Shown one piece after another: positions 1 to 8,445 of a stretch of DNA of 39,980 nucleotides. Location: the IMG/VR virus record IMGVR_UViG_3300031972_001471, positions 1 through 39,980 of that record. One strand, written 5' to 3'. Below the pieces are notes generated by a model. That model did not search any database. It was not told the origin of the DNA and saw only the letters and a list, made by a program, of their open reading frames with translations. Source of the stretch: a virus. How positions within the stretch are numbered: the stretch's first letter is position 1; every line of letters starts with the position of its first letter. The translations under genes were made by a program, and so were the position numbers.

Positions 1-124
1 AGAGCTGATAGCCTCCTTCAGGCCTTGCCACATGGTGACGTCTTCTTGCCCTTGAAGGATTTGCTGTTCCTCGCGGGTGGAGCGGAAGGAAGGTGTGGGA
101 TTAGCGTGCGGTACAGAGAGCCCT
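1..124. repeat. Window-end overlap, copy 1 (matches 39857-39980)
   Basis: This stretch aligns without gaps to 39857-39980 and differs at seven positions. Read in the gp16-like frame, all seven are third-codon changes that keep the amino acid (Ala, Leu, Gly, Gly, Thr, Pro, Pro). It therefore looks like the same locus from two closely related genomes, joined by an assembler, rather than a packaged terminal repeat, which would normally be identical. Confidence 0.85.
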
Positions 125-633
125 TGAGGGAGCCCGGTAGCCTCAGAGAGAGCTGAAGCGACAGTGCCTGTATTGCCTGTAGGAGTGGGGGGTGTAAACT
201 CCCCATTGAATAGGCGTTCAGCGTTGGCGAGGTGGCCGGACATCTGGTTGCGAACCTTGTCAGCAACTGTACCGGGGGCCCCACCATTGTTTGCATCGGT
301 GCGATTGTATCGACCCACGCCACCTGCGTTGATGGCGGAGTAGACGTCGAGGAGGCCCATGCCGGGCTGGACGCCAGTATCCTTCAGGTACCGGACAACG
401 GCACCGTTCGGGCCCAGCTGGGAAGCCATAGCGTTATTCCAATCAACGCCGTAGCGCTGGGCTTGTGGTTCACCGAATTGGATCAATCCACGGTGTTGCC
501 CCCACTGAGTGGTAGGGCCTGCTTTAGTAGGGTCGAAGGTACCTGCAGTCTCATAGGAGATAGCGGTAGCCAGTACGACGGGGTCAATGCCAAGGGCCTC
601 AGCCGATTGACGAATGCCTTCACGGAGTTCCAT
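1..633 (-). CDS. Internal virion protein gp16-like, N-terminal part with lytic transglycosylase domain (continues across the window edge)
   Basis: The minus-strand frame is open from the ATG at 631-633 to base 1, giving 211 residues, and continues in the same frame at 39856 down to 36827. The joined protein would be about 1220 residues, close to T7 gp16 (1318). The first 110 residues look like a lysozyme-type transglycosylase. AISYETAGTFDP (residues 24-35) carries the likely catalytic Glu28, GLIQFG follows near residue 50, and SAINAGG near residue 98 resembles the AYNAG motif. In T7, gp16 is ejected into the cell envelope, where it opens peptidoglycan and helps form the DNA channel. The start is preceded by AAGGAAACATTC, a good Shine-Dalgarno sequence. 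The gene follows a gp15-like gene, as in T7. Confidence 0.9.
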   Translation of the reverse strand, partial: MELREGIRQSAEALGIDPVVLATAISYETAGTFDPTKAGPTTQWGQHRGLIQFGEPQAQRYGVDWNNAMASQLGPNGAVVRYLKDTGVQPGMGLLDVYSAINAGGVGRYNRTDANNGGAPGTVADKVRNQMSGHLANAERLFNGEFTPPTPTGNTGTVASALSEATGLPQGLSVPHANPTPSFRSTREEQQILQGQEDVTMWQGLKEAISS

Positions 634-638
634 GAATG

Positions 639-660
639 TTTCCTTACTGTGGGGGTTAAA
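639..660 (-). promoter_or_regulatory. Possible phage RNA polymerase promoter upstream of the gp16-like gene
   Basis: Seventeen of 22 positions match the promoter-like sequence found at five other places in the window. The upstream TTTAACCC block and the central CACAGTA are kept. The initiating end reads AAGGAAA instead of AGGATAG, so the site also serves as the ribosome-binding site of the gene that starts at 633. It may be a weak late promoter. Confidence 0.45.
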
Positions 661-666
661 TGAGAA

Positions 667-687
667 GAGGCCCCCGAAGGGGCCCCT
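667..687 (-). terminator. UUCG-capped hairpin after the gp15-like gene
   Basis: On the minus strand GGCCCC and GGGGCC pair around a UUCG tetraloop, followed by UCUUCUCAUUU. It lies between the stop of the gp15-like gene (712) and the promoter-like site at 639-660. It could end transcripts or protect their 3' ends. Confidence 0.65.
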
Positions 688-711
688 GTAAGAGTGTCGA
701 TCTGTACCGCC

Positions 712-3006
712 TTACTGCTGTGGTGGAGAGTAAGGGACGCCGTTGCGAACCTCAGGGCTGAAGAATAGGACACCACCGTCGGGGTAGATTTCCTTACCGA
801 ACTGTTCCTGAAGGGAGCGATAGCGGGGACTGTTGATGGACGTCTCGTTGATGTTAACGCGGTGACGCGCGGGGAGGTCAAAGAATGCATCCTTCGCAGC
901 CCGGAAGTCGATGGTGCGATCAATCTGTGCGTTTGCTTGCTCTCGAGCGAGCTCACGTTCAGCTTGCATTGCTACACCATGCCGGTCTTGGATTTCAGTG
1001 ATGTTGTAGGCACCGCCGTTGATCCACTCTTCATGCGGCATCAGTGTATCCTTATAGGACACAACCCATGTCTGCTCTCCATCAAGGGAGGGGATGAGTG
1101 TTAGATCATCAGCGTCGATACCATGTTGACTAGCGAACTGGTCAATCATGATCTCGGCCATATCACCGAAGTTTGGGGGGATGAGCTTGTTGCGGGTATT
1201 GACCGCCACGCCGTTGACGTTCGTGTGGCTCTCATCAAACAACCGAGCAGCCTGTTCAATGGCGCGATCTTGGGGAAGACCAGCCTCAACGAGGATGCGG
1301 GCAGAGCGTTCGATGGTGGAGGAGACCCAGCCAGCATTAGCTACGTCGCCCCGGAAGAAACCAGCACTCGCGCTATTCGCAACGGCAGCGTTGAAGGTGT
1401 TTCGATCAAGCTGGGTGGAGATGCCGTTACGGGTTGCGTCACGGTCGATACGGCCAGCCACGGACAGAGCCGTCTCAGGTTCCATACCACCTCGTTCGAG
1501 GGCTTCAGCATCACGATACACGCGAAGTGCGGTTGGGTCCTTGACGTGCCGAGCCCGGACGTTCGGATACTCAGCGAGGTTCCGCCATGTGCCATAGCCA
1601 GCCAGAGCAGCTTCAGGCAACTCAACATCACCGTCAGGGCCTGCTGCGGCCAGTGCTTGGCCCAGTGAGAGGTACCCATCGGACATTGAGTTCTGCCACA
1701 CTTGGAACGTGGAACCCACACCCCAGCTTGCCAGTGTCGCCGCCATCTCCCCTTCAGAGTACCCGTTACGGGCCATTGAGGTGAGCGTCTCGGTGACGAC
1801 TTCATCCATTACTTGATCACGCTTGATCGTATGTGACTTCCCATCAGCACCGACATAGGTTAGGTCTGTGACGCCATACCCACGGCCAGCTATCAGTTCG
1901 TTGGTGACGTGGTCCTTGTAGGAGCTGTTCTGGAGGTCTGCGAACGAGGAGTTAAGGGCACCCGAACGGGCGTTGGTGTTCTGAACCAGAAGACTTTCGT
2001 GCATTTCCTGAGAGATCAGGCCATCACGTTTCATACCCTCTAACATACCCAGATCATCATCTGTCAGGCCGCCGAGCCCAGCGCGTTGCCGAAGACCAAC
2101 AACTTCACCAGTCATGAACTCTCGATCAAGATCACCACGAACGGTACGCGCGCGGTTGAGGATGGTGTTGGCTTTATCGGAATAGCGAGCGCGGGATGTG
2201 AACGAACCTACTTGTTGACCGTCAGCTCCCGTGATGTTGGTTGAGAGCAGAGCTTCCACAGTTGCTGCATCACCCTTCGCCGCATACTCCTCAGCCAGCG
2301 CAAGGATGTTGTCATCCATCTGCTGGTAGGTGAGCCCGAAGGTTTGGCGATGTTGCTCATAGAGGTTGCGAGCGGCTGCGCTGGGGTCTGACCCATTGGC
2401 AATCGCTTCATCAATCGCAGTCGAGGCAGCACCCCGGAACTGGTCAACGGTTGTTTCTTTGATGACGCTCGAGCGGAACTCGGCGTGGTTATCACGCAGG
2501 CGGGTGAGGAAGTCGCCCATACCCTCTCGGATACCGGAAGCGACGAACTTGTTCTCGCCATACTTGGCTGCATCGGCCCGGACGTTGGACGCGATGAACT
2601 GTTCGATGTCACCGTTGTGCTTGTCAAACTGGCTCTCATAGGCCAGCATGATGTCCCGCTTCCGTTGCCCGGCATATGCAACACCAAACTGTTTCTGGAA
2701 GGCAGCCTCATACCAAGGGTTCTCAGTCTCGCGGAGGGAGCCACTATCAACCATCTGATGGGCTTCGTCAAAGGTCATGCCTTGGAGAGTGTCATAGGCA
2801 CGTTCGGCTTCCTTGACCTCATACTCCTGCTGGGCTTCCTGAAGGTGGGCTTGAAGGGATGGTTCGAGTTGAGACAGAGCTCGGGCCAGCTGTTCCCCCT
2901 TAGAGGAACCTACGCGAGGGGCTCCGGCAGAGACTGCTCCGGGACGGGCGGTAGATTGTAGTGGGACAGACCCTTGCGGGCCTTGAACTTGAACGCGCTC
3001 ACGCAT
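712..3006 (-). CDS. Internal virion protein, T7 gp15-like
   Basis: This 764-residue protein is close in length to T7 gp15 (747) and sits between gp14-like and gp16-like genes, as in T7. It is soluble, helix-rich and Ala/Glu/Gln-rich, with long stretches likely to form coiled coils and no signal peptide. In T7, gp15 is part of the inner core stacked on the portal and is ejected with the DNA to build a conduit across the cell envelope. The start at 3006 (MRERVQVQ) is preceded by AGAAGGAACATTCA, a clear Shine-Dalgarno sequence. The assignment rests on order, length and composition; no catalytic motif is expected in this family. Confidence 0.85.
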   Translation of the reverse strand: MRERVQVQGPQGSVPLQSTARPGAVSAGAPRVGSSKGEQLARALSQLEPSLQAHLQEAQQEYEVKEAERAYDTLQGMTFDEAHQMVDSGSLRETENPWYEAAFQKQFGVAYAGQRKRDIMLAYESQFDKHNGDIEQFIASNVRADAAKYGENKFVASGIREGMGDFLTRLRDNHAEFRSSVIKETTVDQFRGAASTAIDEAIANGSDPSAAARNLYEQHRQTFGLTYQQMDDNILALAEEYAAKGDAATVEALLSTNITGADGQQVGSFTSRARYSDKANTILNRARTVRGDLDREFMTGEVVGLRQRAGLGGLTDDDLGMLEGMKRDGLISQEMHESLLVQNTNARSGALNSSFADLQNSSYKDHVTNELIAGRGYGVTDLTYVGADGKSHTIKRDQVMDEVVTETLTSMARNGYSEGEMAATLASWGVGSTFQVWQNSMSDGYLSLGQALAAAGPDGDVELPEAALAGYGTWRNLAEYPNVRARHVKDPTALRVYRDAEALERGGMEPETALSVAGRIDRDATRNGISTQLDRNTFNAAVANSASAGFFRGDVANAGWVSSTIERSARILVEAGLPQDRAIEQAARLFDESHTNVNGVAVNTRNKLIPPNFGDMAEIMIDQFASQHGIDADDLTLIPSLDGEQTWVVSYKDTLMPHEEWINGGAYNITEIQDRHGVAMQAERELAREQANAQIDRTIDFRAAKDAFFDLPARHRVNINETSINSPRYRSLQEQFGKEIYPDGGVLFFSPEVRNGVPYSPPQQ

Positions 3007-3035
3007 TGAATGTTCCTTCTAAAGGGGTTGTTGGG

Positions 3036-3560
3036 TTAAACCTTGAGGTGATCTTTATAGGCACCGAAGATGCTGGAGCCGGTAGATAAGGCCGTGCCAA
3101 GGTAATCTGGTTGTTGGACAGTTGGGAGGTTGTTGATAGTGCTTTGGTAACCACGACCAGCATTCTCCAACTCAAAGCCAATCTGCTGTTCCTTGTTCTC
3201 AAGGTTCTGAGTGACGTTGTCTTCGAACTGGGCCGACTTACCATACATATCTGCAAGCAGTGCATCGACAGAGAGGCCTGATACCCCACTCTCACCGGCT
3301 GCAGTTTCAGCGGTGGCGGTGGCCTTCAGAAGCTCTTCTTGGTTTTGGTTGATCTGTTGTTCAGCTGCAGCCTTCTCTTGGGCAGCCAGTAGGTTGAGTT
3401 GATCATAGTTACTGTCACGCGCGATCAGGGCGTTCTCAGCGGCGATCTCATTAGCCTCAGTCTGGGCATCAGCGTTACCCTTCGCAGCAGCGAGAGAGGC
3501 ACCACCAGATGCGGCGGCCATGGCTGTAGAGATAGCGAACATGGTGACTGGGTCGCTCAT
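3036..3560 (-). CDS. Internal virion protein, T7 gp14-like
   Basis: The product has 174 residues (T7 gp14 has 196). The N-terminus, with MFAISTAMAAASGGASLAAAK, is a short Ala/Ser-rich hydrophobic helix, and an Ala/Glu/Gln-rich helical body follows, as in other gp14 proteins. In T7, gp14 leaves the virion first and forms the outer-membrane part of the ejection channel. The start ATG (3558-3560) overlaps the TGA of the upstream gp13-like gene (3557-3559), so the two are probably translationally coupled. Identity is supported mainly by position between gp13-like and gp15-like genes. Confidence 0.85.
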   Translation of the reverse strand: MSDPVTMFAISTAMAAASGGASLAAAKGNADAQTEANEIAAENALIARDSNYDQLNLLAAQEKAAAEQQINQNQEELLKATATAETAAGESGVSGLSVDALLADMYGKSAQFEDNVTQNLENKEQQIGFELENAGRGYQSTINNLPTVQQPDYLGTALSTGSSIFGAYKDHLKV

Positions 3561-4012
3561 TTCTGTATCCTTACAAATTCGTGGAAAGGCATCTGTTTCT
3601 CACCCAGATGGTAGGTGTTGATGAAGGTGAAGCCCAAGGACCTCAGCCACCTGATGTGATGGCGATGCCGGGCGTCCTTGATGTTGGCGAGTACCATGAA
3701 GTCCCTGCCTAACCTGTCTAGGATAGCCGGTGTACTTCGGTGGACTTCCCGCCACTCATCAAAAATCTTAGGGGTTGAGAGGGACCAAACGTATCCGGTC
3801 CCCTCATTGGCGCGGACCCCGAAGATAGCGGACGGACTACCTTCAGGGCCCCACGCAAGAACCGTATGGGCATCATGAAAGGCTGACTTAACAAGCACCG
3901 CGAGGGAACCCTTATTCAGGGCGCGTACCTCTGCAGCGTCGTCAGCTTTCATATTTTCTGCAATGAACAGAGCATCCGCCTCAGTGGCGGGACGGACATT
4001 CCGATGCATCAC
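3557..4012 (-). CDS. T7 gp13-like protein with acetyltransferase-type fold
   Basis: The product is about 150 residues (T7 gp13 has 138) and sits between tail tubular protein B and gp14-like genes. The N-terminus, VRPATEADALFIAENM, and the later segment RSLGFTFINTYHLG resemble the first and last parts of a GNAT acetyltransferase fold, which is common in gp13-family proteins. In T7, gp13 is needed to assemble the internal core but is not a stable virion component. Two starts overlap the end of the upstream gene: GTG at 4012 and ATG at 4009. No clear acetyl-CoA loop is visible, so activity as an enzyme is doubtful. Confidence 0.75.
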   Translation of the reverse strand: MMHRNVRPATEADALFIAENMKADDAAEVRALNKGSLAVLVKSAFHDAHTVLAWGPEGSPSAIFGVRANEGTGYVWSLSTPKIFDEWREVHRSTPAILDRLGRDFMVLANIKDARHRHHIRWLRSLGFTFINTYHLGEKQMPFHEFVRIQK

Positions 4013-6372
4013 AGTCTCCGGGTTCTAGCGTTGTACCGACCTTCCCATTCTGCAGCCATAAAGGAGCATGGGAGGAAGTGATCGGAGTTGATGGTGATAT
4101 CGACGTGAGTGTTCCGGGACAGGACGGGGAACTTGAACCGACCCTCTTCCAGACTGACCTCGCCAATCACGTTCTTGATTGCGCCGAGGATGCGGCCAGT
4201 GAATTTGTAGTTGAAAGCGTCGCGCCCGCGAGGGAGGACTTCAACTTCAAAGTAACCTGTCTGGTCATAGTCAAGGGCAAGGTGAGTGATCTGCAGACGA
4301 CCTTCACCAATACTAACCTGTCCACCACCAGTCGCTTCCTCTTTGATGAGGAACGTGCTGAACTTGTAGGAACTGTTGTAGCGCCGTCCGATGCACACCT
4401 TAACGTCCGAGTAGTCACCCCGTGCGCGGATGGTGTCAGAGGTCGGTCGATCATGCTTGATGATATAGGCCTCCGAACGGACGGCATCCCCGGCCCGAAC
4501 AAACAACCACAAGGGTTCATCTTCGGTGTATGGGAGGGTCCATGTGGTGTAACCGTCCTCGTAGACAGTGGACACGACATCGGTCTCATACAGCTTCCGA
4601 TCTACCCGGTAATGGATATCCGTGTCTTCGTCAGCCGCCCCCGCCTCAACGTCAATCTCTTCGAGGTACACCCCGTCAGATCGTTCAATGATGAGGTACA
4701 TCTTACTGGAGATGAAAGCGACGTGGAGGATGTTGTCTCCATCGGCGAAGGTCCACTTAGACCAAGAGCTCTGGAGTTTCCCTTGTTGTCCATGGAAGTA
4801 TTTGTAGACATAGAGGGAGCTTGGTTCATCCGGACTGAGCCCCACGATCATGTCCTCGTTCGAAGAGGAAGCAAGATGCGTAAGGTTCCCCGGAAGGTAC
4901 TTAGGGCAATGGGATGTGATATCCGAAGCGTTGTTCGTGAGAGTGTCAGCTTCCACATAGTATTCCCGGATACCACTGTAGCTCCCTCGGGTGACCGGGA
5001 AGTACACGTTTGGCCCAGCGCCCACTGGACGGACAAGGTCAGAACCTTCGAACTCAGTCGTGGCCGCCACGTTCACTGTCGATGGTGTCAAGATGCTACC
5101 ACCCGACAAGACGAACTGTGTCTGGTCAGAGAAGAGGAGGAGAGAGGAGTTGAAGGGTACCGCGTGATTGATGGTGGACACCTTCACATGACTGACCGCA
5201 ATGTCGATAGGGTCACTGTCCAGCAAGGTCGTCACAGTCTCAGGCCAGAAGTTGAAGAATGAACCTGCACGGGACATGATGACGTTCTCATCTGCGGTGA
5301 GACCCAAACGGTTCTTGAAGAAGAAAATGTCGTTCAGCTGGCGACCCACAAAGGAACCATTGGGTGCGCTATCAGCATCCCCGACTTCCCGCTCTCCCCA
5401 CTCAGCTTCCTGAAATGTGAAGGAACCGTCAGCTTCCCGAACGAGTATGTGAGGCATGGTTGAGGGGTCGTAGCGGTATGGGATGTTCCACTTCACAGTC
5501 TCTTTCCAGACACCTTCGGTGTAATCGTTCGTGCCTGATACCCACTCAACATAGTAGTTATCAAAGCTCGAAGAGGCTTCCCCTACGATCTCACAAACGA
5601 AGCCGGGAGGGGCATGCGGAGGTAGGTCTGAAAAACTCTGCACCCGGTCGGGGGTGGACCGCATGTAGCCCCCGTTGAAGCTATCCGAAGTGGTTACCTC
5701 AAATTCGTTGCCCGGAAGGTGGGTAATAGCTATGACGTTCTTGTACTGAACAATTTCCCAATCAGCGTTAAGGGACACTATGAGGTCATTGTATAGCTGT
5801 GTTGCAATATGTTCGGTACCGATGCGCTCTACGTCAATGTCATCGGTCCCATCTGGTGTAGCGTAAGAGGCGCGATTAACACCATCAATGTCAATCTCAA
5901 AGGTCTTGGAATAGTTACCACCAGTGATTGAGATGAGGGTCTGTGCGGGACGTGATGCGGTCAACTCCGGACCCATCTCAACAGTCTTGGAGCTGTTCAC
6001 GATGAACGAGTAGTCAGCGATTGTGACAACTCGGAACTGGTTCTTGTTGTCAACAGTCAGATAATCTTTCCCATTGGGGAAGCTAACTGTCACTTCATCC
6101 CCGGTGAACAGATCGAACACCTTCAGGTCACCGTTAAGGATAACCACGGCATAGCGTTCGTTACTGTCCCGGTTGATCGTGTGGAGGAAGGCTTCAGACC
6201 AAGAGCTGTCTGTCAATTTGCTTAGGTGGTTCGAGCCGGGGCGGCGCTTCAGCCCTTCAACCACAGAGCTCAGAAAGTTTTCTTGAGCGTCACTTTGTGA
6301 TGCAAGGCGCAGCGCGTCAGGCTGCTGAGATACCCCGTTCACGAGGTTGGGGATAGATGAGCTGATTAGCAT
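4009..6372 (-). CDS. Tail tubular protein B (T7 gp12-like, nozzle)
   Basis: The 787-residue product matches T7 gp12 (794) in length. It begins MLISSSIPNLVNGVSQQPD, the characteristic opening of this family (a short strand, then NGVSQQP). The rest is beta-rich. In T7, six copies form the tail nozzle below gp11 and carry the tail fibres. The gene starts 12 bases after the stop of the gp11-like gene, and its own stop overlaps the start of the gp13-like gene. The opposite strand holds a 394-codon open frame (4078-5262), which I treat as a codon-bias shadow. Confidence 0.95.
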   Translation of the reverse strand: MLISSSIPNLVNGVSQQPDALRLASQSDAQENFLSSVVEGLKRRPGSNHLSKLTDSSWSEAFLHTINRDSNERYAVVILNGDLKVFDLFTGDEVTVSFPNGKDYLTVDNKNQFRVVTIADYSFIVNSSKTVEMGPELTASRPAQTLISITGGNYSKTFEIDIDGVNRASYATPDGTDDIDVERIGTEHIATQLYNDLIVSLNADWEIVQYKNVIAITHLPGNEFEVTTSDSFNGGYMRSTPDRVQSFSDLPPHAPPGFVCEIVGEASSSFDNYYVEWVSGTNDYTEGVWKETVKWNIPYRYDPSTMPHILVREADGSFTFQEAEWGEREVGDADSAPNGSFVGRQLNDIFFFKNRLGLTADENVIMSRAGSFFNFWPETVTTLLDSDPIDIAVSHVKVSTINHAVPFNSSLLLFSDQTQFVLSGGSILTPSTVNVAATTEFEGSDLVRPVGAGPNVYFPVTRGSYSGIREYYVEADTLTNNASDITSHCPKYLPGNLTHLASSSNEDMIVGLSPDEPSSLYVYKYFHGQQGKLQSSWSKWTFADGDNILHVAFISSKMYLIIERSDGVYLEEIDVEAGAADEDTDIHYRVDRKLYETDVVSTVYEDGYTTWTLPYTEDEPLWLFVRAGDAVRSEAYIIKHDRPTSDTIRARGDYSDVKVCIGRRYNSSYKFSTFLIKEEATGGGQVSIGEGRLQITHLALDYDQTGYFEVEVLPRGRDAFNYKFTGRILGAIKNVIGEVSLEEGRFKFPVLSRNTHVDITINSDHFLPCSFMAAEWEGRYNARTRRL

Positions 6373-6384
6373 GTGAAGGTTTCC

Positions 6385-6969
6385 TTAACGGGCAAGGATG
6401 CGGGCGATAGAGACGTTCCCTGTGAGGAGGTTCTTATCGCGCACCCGGCTGTTGGCTTTACGGAACCGCGCGCGGGCCTGATACTCATCTCGTTCGCCGA
6501 AGCTATAGAGGGTTTCAGAGCCAACGGCACCGGCTTGGAAGATGCGGGCGGCGCGGATGGTGATGTACCGGCGGGCAGTTTCGGGTAGGTCCTCGAAGTC
6601 CATGCGCCAGATGATGTCACAGTCGATAGTTGTTGTTGAAGGGAACTCGAAGGTGTGGTTCTCGAGGTCGTAGAGACGGTCCCCGCGAACGATGACCTTA
6701 GAGGATTTGTCCGACGGGTCGCACATGAGGGCGGTATCCGGGACATAGAATACATAAGGAGCGAAGGCTTGCCGCGTCAGCGGGTACTCCTTCTCCAGAT
6801 TGAAGACCCATCCCTCGGATTGAACCTCGCGGGACACGTCATCAAGCACTTGCTCGGCAGTCACCGCGTCAACAACGGTACCACCTTCAAGGGTATTCAC
6901 CGGGCTTTCCCCGATGGTGAAGAGCATGCTGTTAACAGCGCTCAGTTTGGTTGTGATGTTCAGAGACAT
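6385..6969 (-). CDS. Tail tubular protein A (T7 gp11-like, gatekeeper)
   Basis: The product has 194 residues (T7 gp11 has 196). The N-terminus contains LSAVNSMLFTIGESPVNTLE, followed by DVSREVQSEGWVFNLEKEY. This combination is typical of the family (AVN.ML..IGE.PV..L, then a W.FN strand). In T7, twelve copies bind the portal and close the head channel until adsorption. The start at 6969 (MSLNITTKL) is preceded by a GAGGTACCTAT ribosome-binding region. It lies directly downstream of the capsid gene and its terminator, as in T7. Confidence 0.95.
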   Translation of the reverse strand: MSLNITTKLSAVNSMLFTIGESPVNTLEGGTVVDAVTAEQVLDDVSREVQSEGWVFNLEKEYPLTRQAFAPYVFYVPDTALMCDPSDKSSKVIVRGDRLYDLENHTFEFPSTTTIDCDIIWRMDFEDLPETARRYITIRAARIFQAGAVGSETLYSFGERDEYQARARFRKANSRVRDKNLLTGNVSIARILAR

Positions 6970-6979
6970 AGGTACCTCG

Positions 6980-7015
6980 AAAAAAATGGGGCCAGTAGAT
7001 TTCTCTACCAGCCCC
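6980..7015 (-). terminator. Rho-independent terminator after the major capsid gene
   Basis: The minus-strand RNA folds into a 12-bp stem capped by GAAA, with two adjacent G-U wobble pairs that would be mismatches on the opposite strand. AUUUUUUU follows. The wobbles show that it acts on minus-strand transcripts. Its position after the capsid gene matches the T7 late terminator T-phi. Confidence 0.9.
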
Positions 7016-7023
7016 GGTTGGGA

Positions 7024-7983
7024 TTAAGCGAACGCTAGTTCGACAGCACCTTCAGGGCGCAGGATGCCGTGACCAACAGCGAACTTCGACACGATCTGGT
7101 TGCCCAGACGGCGAGGGTCGTAGTCCATGCGAGTGGACAGGTCCAACAGCTTCACTGTACCAACAGCAGACTTGTGCATGACAAGACCGGCGGTGTTGGA
7201 GAAGTCGCCAACGTAGCTGTCGCGGGAACCCGCAGCAACAGTGGATGCAACGACATCAGTCGAAGGCAGGTTGTTCGTCTTCACGATTTCCATGCCTGCA
7301 ACACGAGGGATGAAGCCAGCGGCACGGTCGCCACCATTTGCACTGTAGTCCTTCGAGATCAGCTTGTCGTTGTTGATCAGGTTCCAGTATTGAGCTGGGC
7401 GTATGTACGCAACGCGGTCCATTTCAGGGACGTTCTTCTCGTCCAAGCGCTGGGCAGCGGTTGTCAGAGCAGCAGCCAACTTCTCAGGGTCGTCCCAATC
7501 AGATGCAACAGACTCAGTGATAACGGTACCGCCATCACCTTCGCCGGGGATGTTCGCAACAGTTGTACGGGCAGCCAGAACACCCACTTGAAGGACGTGC
7601 TTGTCCCAAGTCTGAGCCAGCACACGGCCAGTCTCAGTCGAGTAGTGCGAGCGAACGTCGTAGTGGTTCTTGGCTTCGTCGATGTCGGCAATGAATGTCG
7701 GAGCGATCAACAGGTCGTCGATCACGATGACTTTCTCATTGTGCTTGATAGAGCCGCCGAGAATTTCGTTACCGGGAGTGTGGTAGTACGCAGACGCGCG
7801 ACCCATGACAGGGAACTGTGCGGACTTACCGTTGGAGATTTGGCGCACTTGTGTGCGGCCCATGGTGACGTTCTCAGCTTCGAAGATCGTCAGAACTTCG
7901 CCAGAGAACAATTTCAGGAAGAGGGCGTCGCTATCACCGGCGGCGAGAGCTTGGCCCAAACGGGATGGATTTGTATCAGCCAT
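7024..7983 (-). CDS. Major capsid protein (T7 gp10A-like)
   Basis: The product has 319 residues when started at MADTNPSRLGQA. This start has AAGGT nine bases upstream. An in-frame GTG further up (8040) would add 19 residues without Shine-Dalgarno support. Segments such as LKLFSGEVLTIFEAENVT, TSIKHNEK-type loops and ADIDEAKNHYDVRS near residue 95 fit the T7-type HK97-fold capsid proteins, which run about 320-345 residues. The protein forms the icosahedral shell on the scaffold encoded at 8853-9689. Unusually, the scaffold is not directly upstream: a lysis cassette and a tRNA-like gene lie between them. A strong terminator follows. Confidence 0.93.
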   Translation of the reverse strand: MADTNPSRLGQALAAGDSDALFLKLFSGEVLTIFEAENVTMGRTQVRQISNGKSAQFPVMGRASAYYHTPGNEILGGSIKHNEKVIVIDDLLIAPTFIADIDEAKNHYDVRSHYSTETGRVLAQTWDKHVLQVGVLAARTTVANIPGEGDGGTVITESVASDWDDPEKLAAALTTAAQRLDEKNVPEMDRVAYIRPAQYWNLINNDKLISKDYSANGGDRAAGFIPRVAGMEIVKTNNLPSTDVVASTVAAGSRDSYVGDFSNTAGLVMHKSAVGTVKLLDLSTRMDYDPRRLGNQIVSKFAVGHGILRPEGAVELAFA

Positions 7984-8148
7984 TGAGGTTGTACCTTGTG
8001 TATGAGTTGTGTGGAAGGGTTGGCTTCCCCTCGCGCTCACCTCACCTCACAGAAGTTATCCGCCGCAGCGGGCTACGTTCGTGTGTGTGTTTGCTTGGAA
8101 TATGCCGATTGCTGATGTTTTGTAGACCGACCTAGCAAGCCGGTGTTC

Positions 8149-8229
8149 TGGACCCTCGAGCAGGAGTTGAACCTGCATAACCTCCGTACCACGTGGTTGA
8201 GGTGCTCTAACCTATTGAGCTATCGAGGG
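8149..8229 (-). tRNA. tRNA-like gene with encoded CCA and an enlarged anticodon loop
   Basis: The minus strand forms a 7-bp acceptor stem (CCCTCGA with TCGAGGG), a D arm (GCTC with GAGC around a 9-base loop), a perfect 5-bp T arm (GCAGG with CCTGC around TTCAACT), then T and an encoded CCA. The anticodon arm is odd. The region that should be 17 bases is 22: CCTC pairs with GAGG around a 14-base loop containing the palindrome ACCACGTGGT. No anticodon can be assigned with confidence. The 5' end overlaps the last 18 bases of the o-spanin gene. It may be a decayed tRNA, an integration-site relic or an unusual functional RNA. Confidence 0.65.
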
Positions 8230-8445
8230 AGTATCTGGACATGCGGCCACGAACTTGTCGTAAGCGATGCCAATATCAATCTGGGTTTGTTCAGTATCTG
8301 AACGGGACCGTGAAGGGAGACTTTCTCCCCAGACTTTACAGAGAGCTTTCTCAGTCTCGGTAGCCACGGTTATCTGTTGGGTCGAGCTGCACGACATCAG
8401 GGACATCGTCAACACGATCAAGAATGCTTTGAGCGCGTTGCTCAT
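8212..8445 (-). CDS. Putative o-spanin lipoprotein (Rz1-like)
   Basis: The product has 77 residues when started at MSNALKAFLIV. A hydrophobic signal segment ends in LMSC (Cys19), a plausible lipobox, so the mature protein would be an outer-membrane lipoprotein. The remainder is short and polar, without a membrane segment. The gene begins inside the 3' half of the preceding i-spanin gene in another frame, the classic overlapping Rz/Rz1 arrangement. In known systems the pair spans the periplasm and disrupts the outer membrane at lysis. Its last codons overlap the acceptor stem of the tRNA-like gene. Confidence 0.7.
   Translation of the reverse strand: MSNALKAFLIVLTMSLMSCSSTQQITVATETEKALCKVWGESLPSRSRSDTEQTQIDIGIAYDKFVAACPDTPSIAQ

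Noticed and set aside
3026-3039. TTTAACCCAACA, resembling the upstream half of the phage promoter
   Set aside because: Only the TTTAACCC half matches, and it includes the stop codon of the gp14-like gene. The core CACAGTAGGA is missing.
4078-5262. 394-codon open frame on the plus strand opposite tail tubular protein B
   Set aside because: It is antisense to a clearly identified gene and has no ribosome-binding site or family features. Long antisense frames are expected from this codon usage, and the same holds for the plus-strand frames at 37691-38500 and 7069-7986.
8041-8148. Possible HDV-like ribozyme after the tRNA-like gene
   Set aside because: Phage tRNAs are sometimes followed by such ribozymes, but I could not draw the nested double pseudoknot from this sequence by eye.
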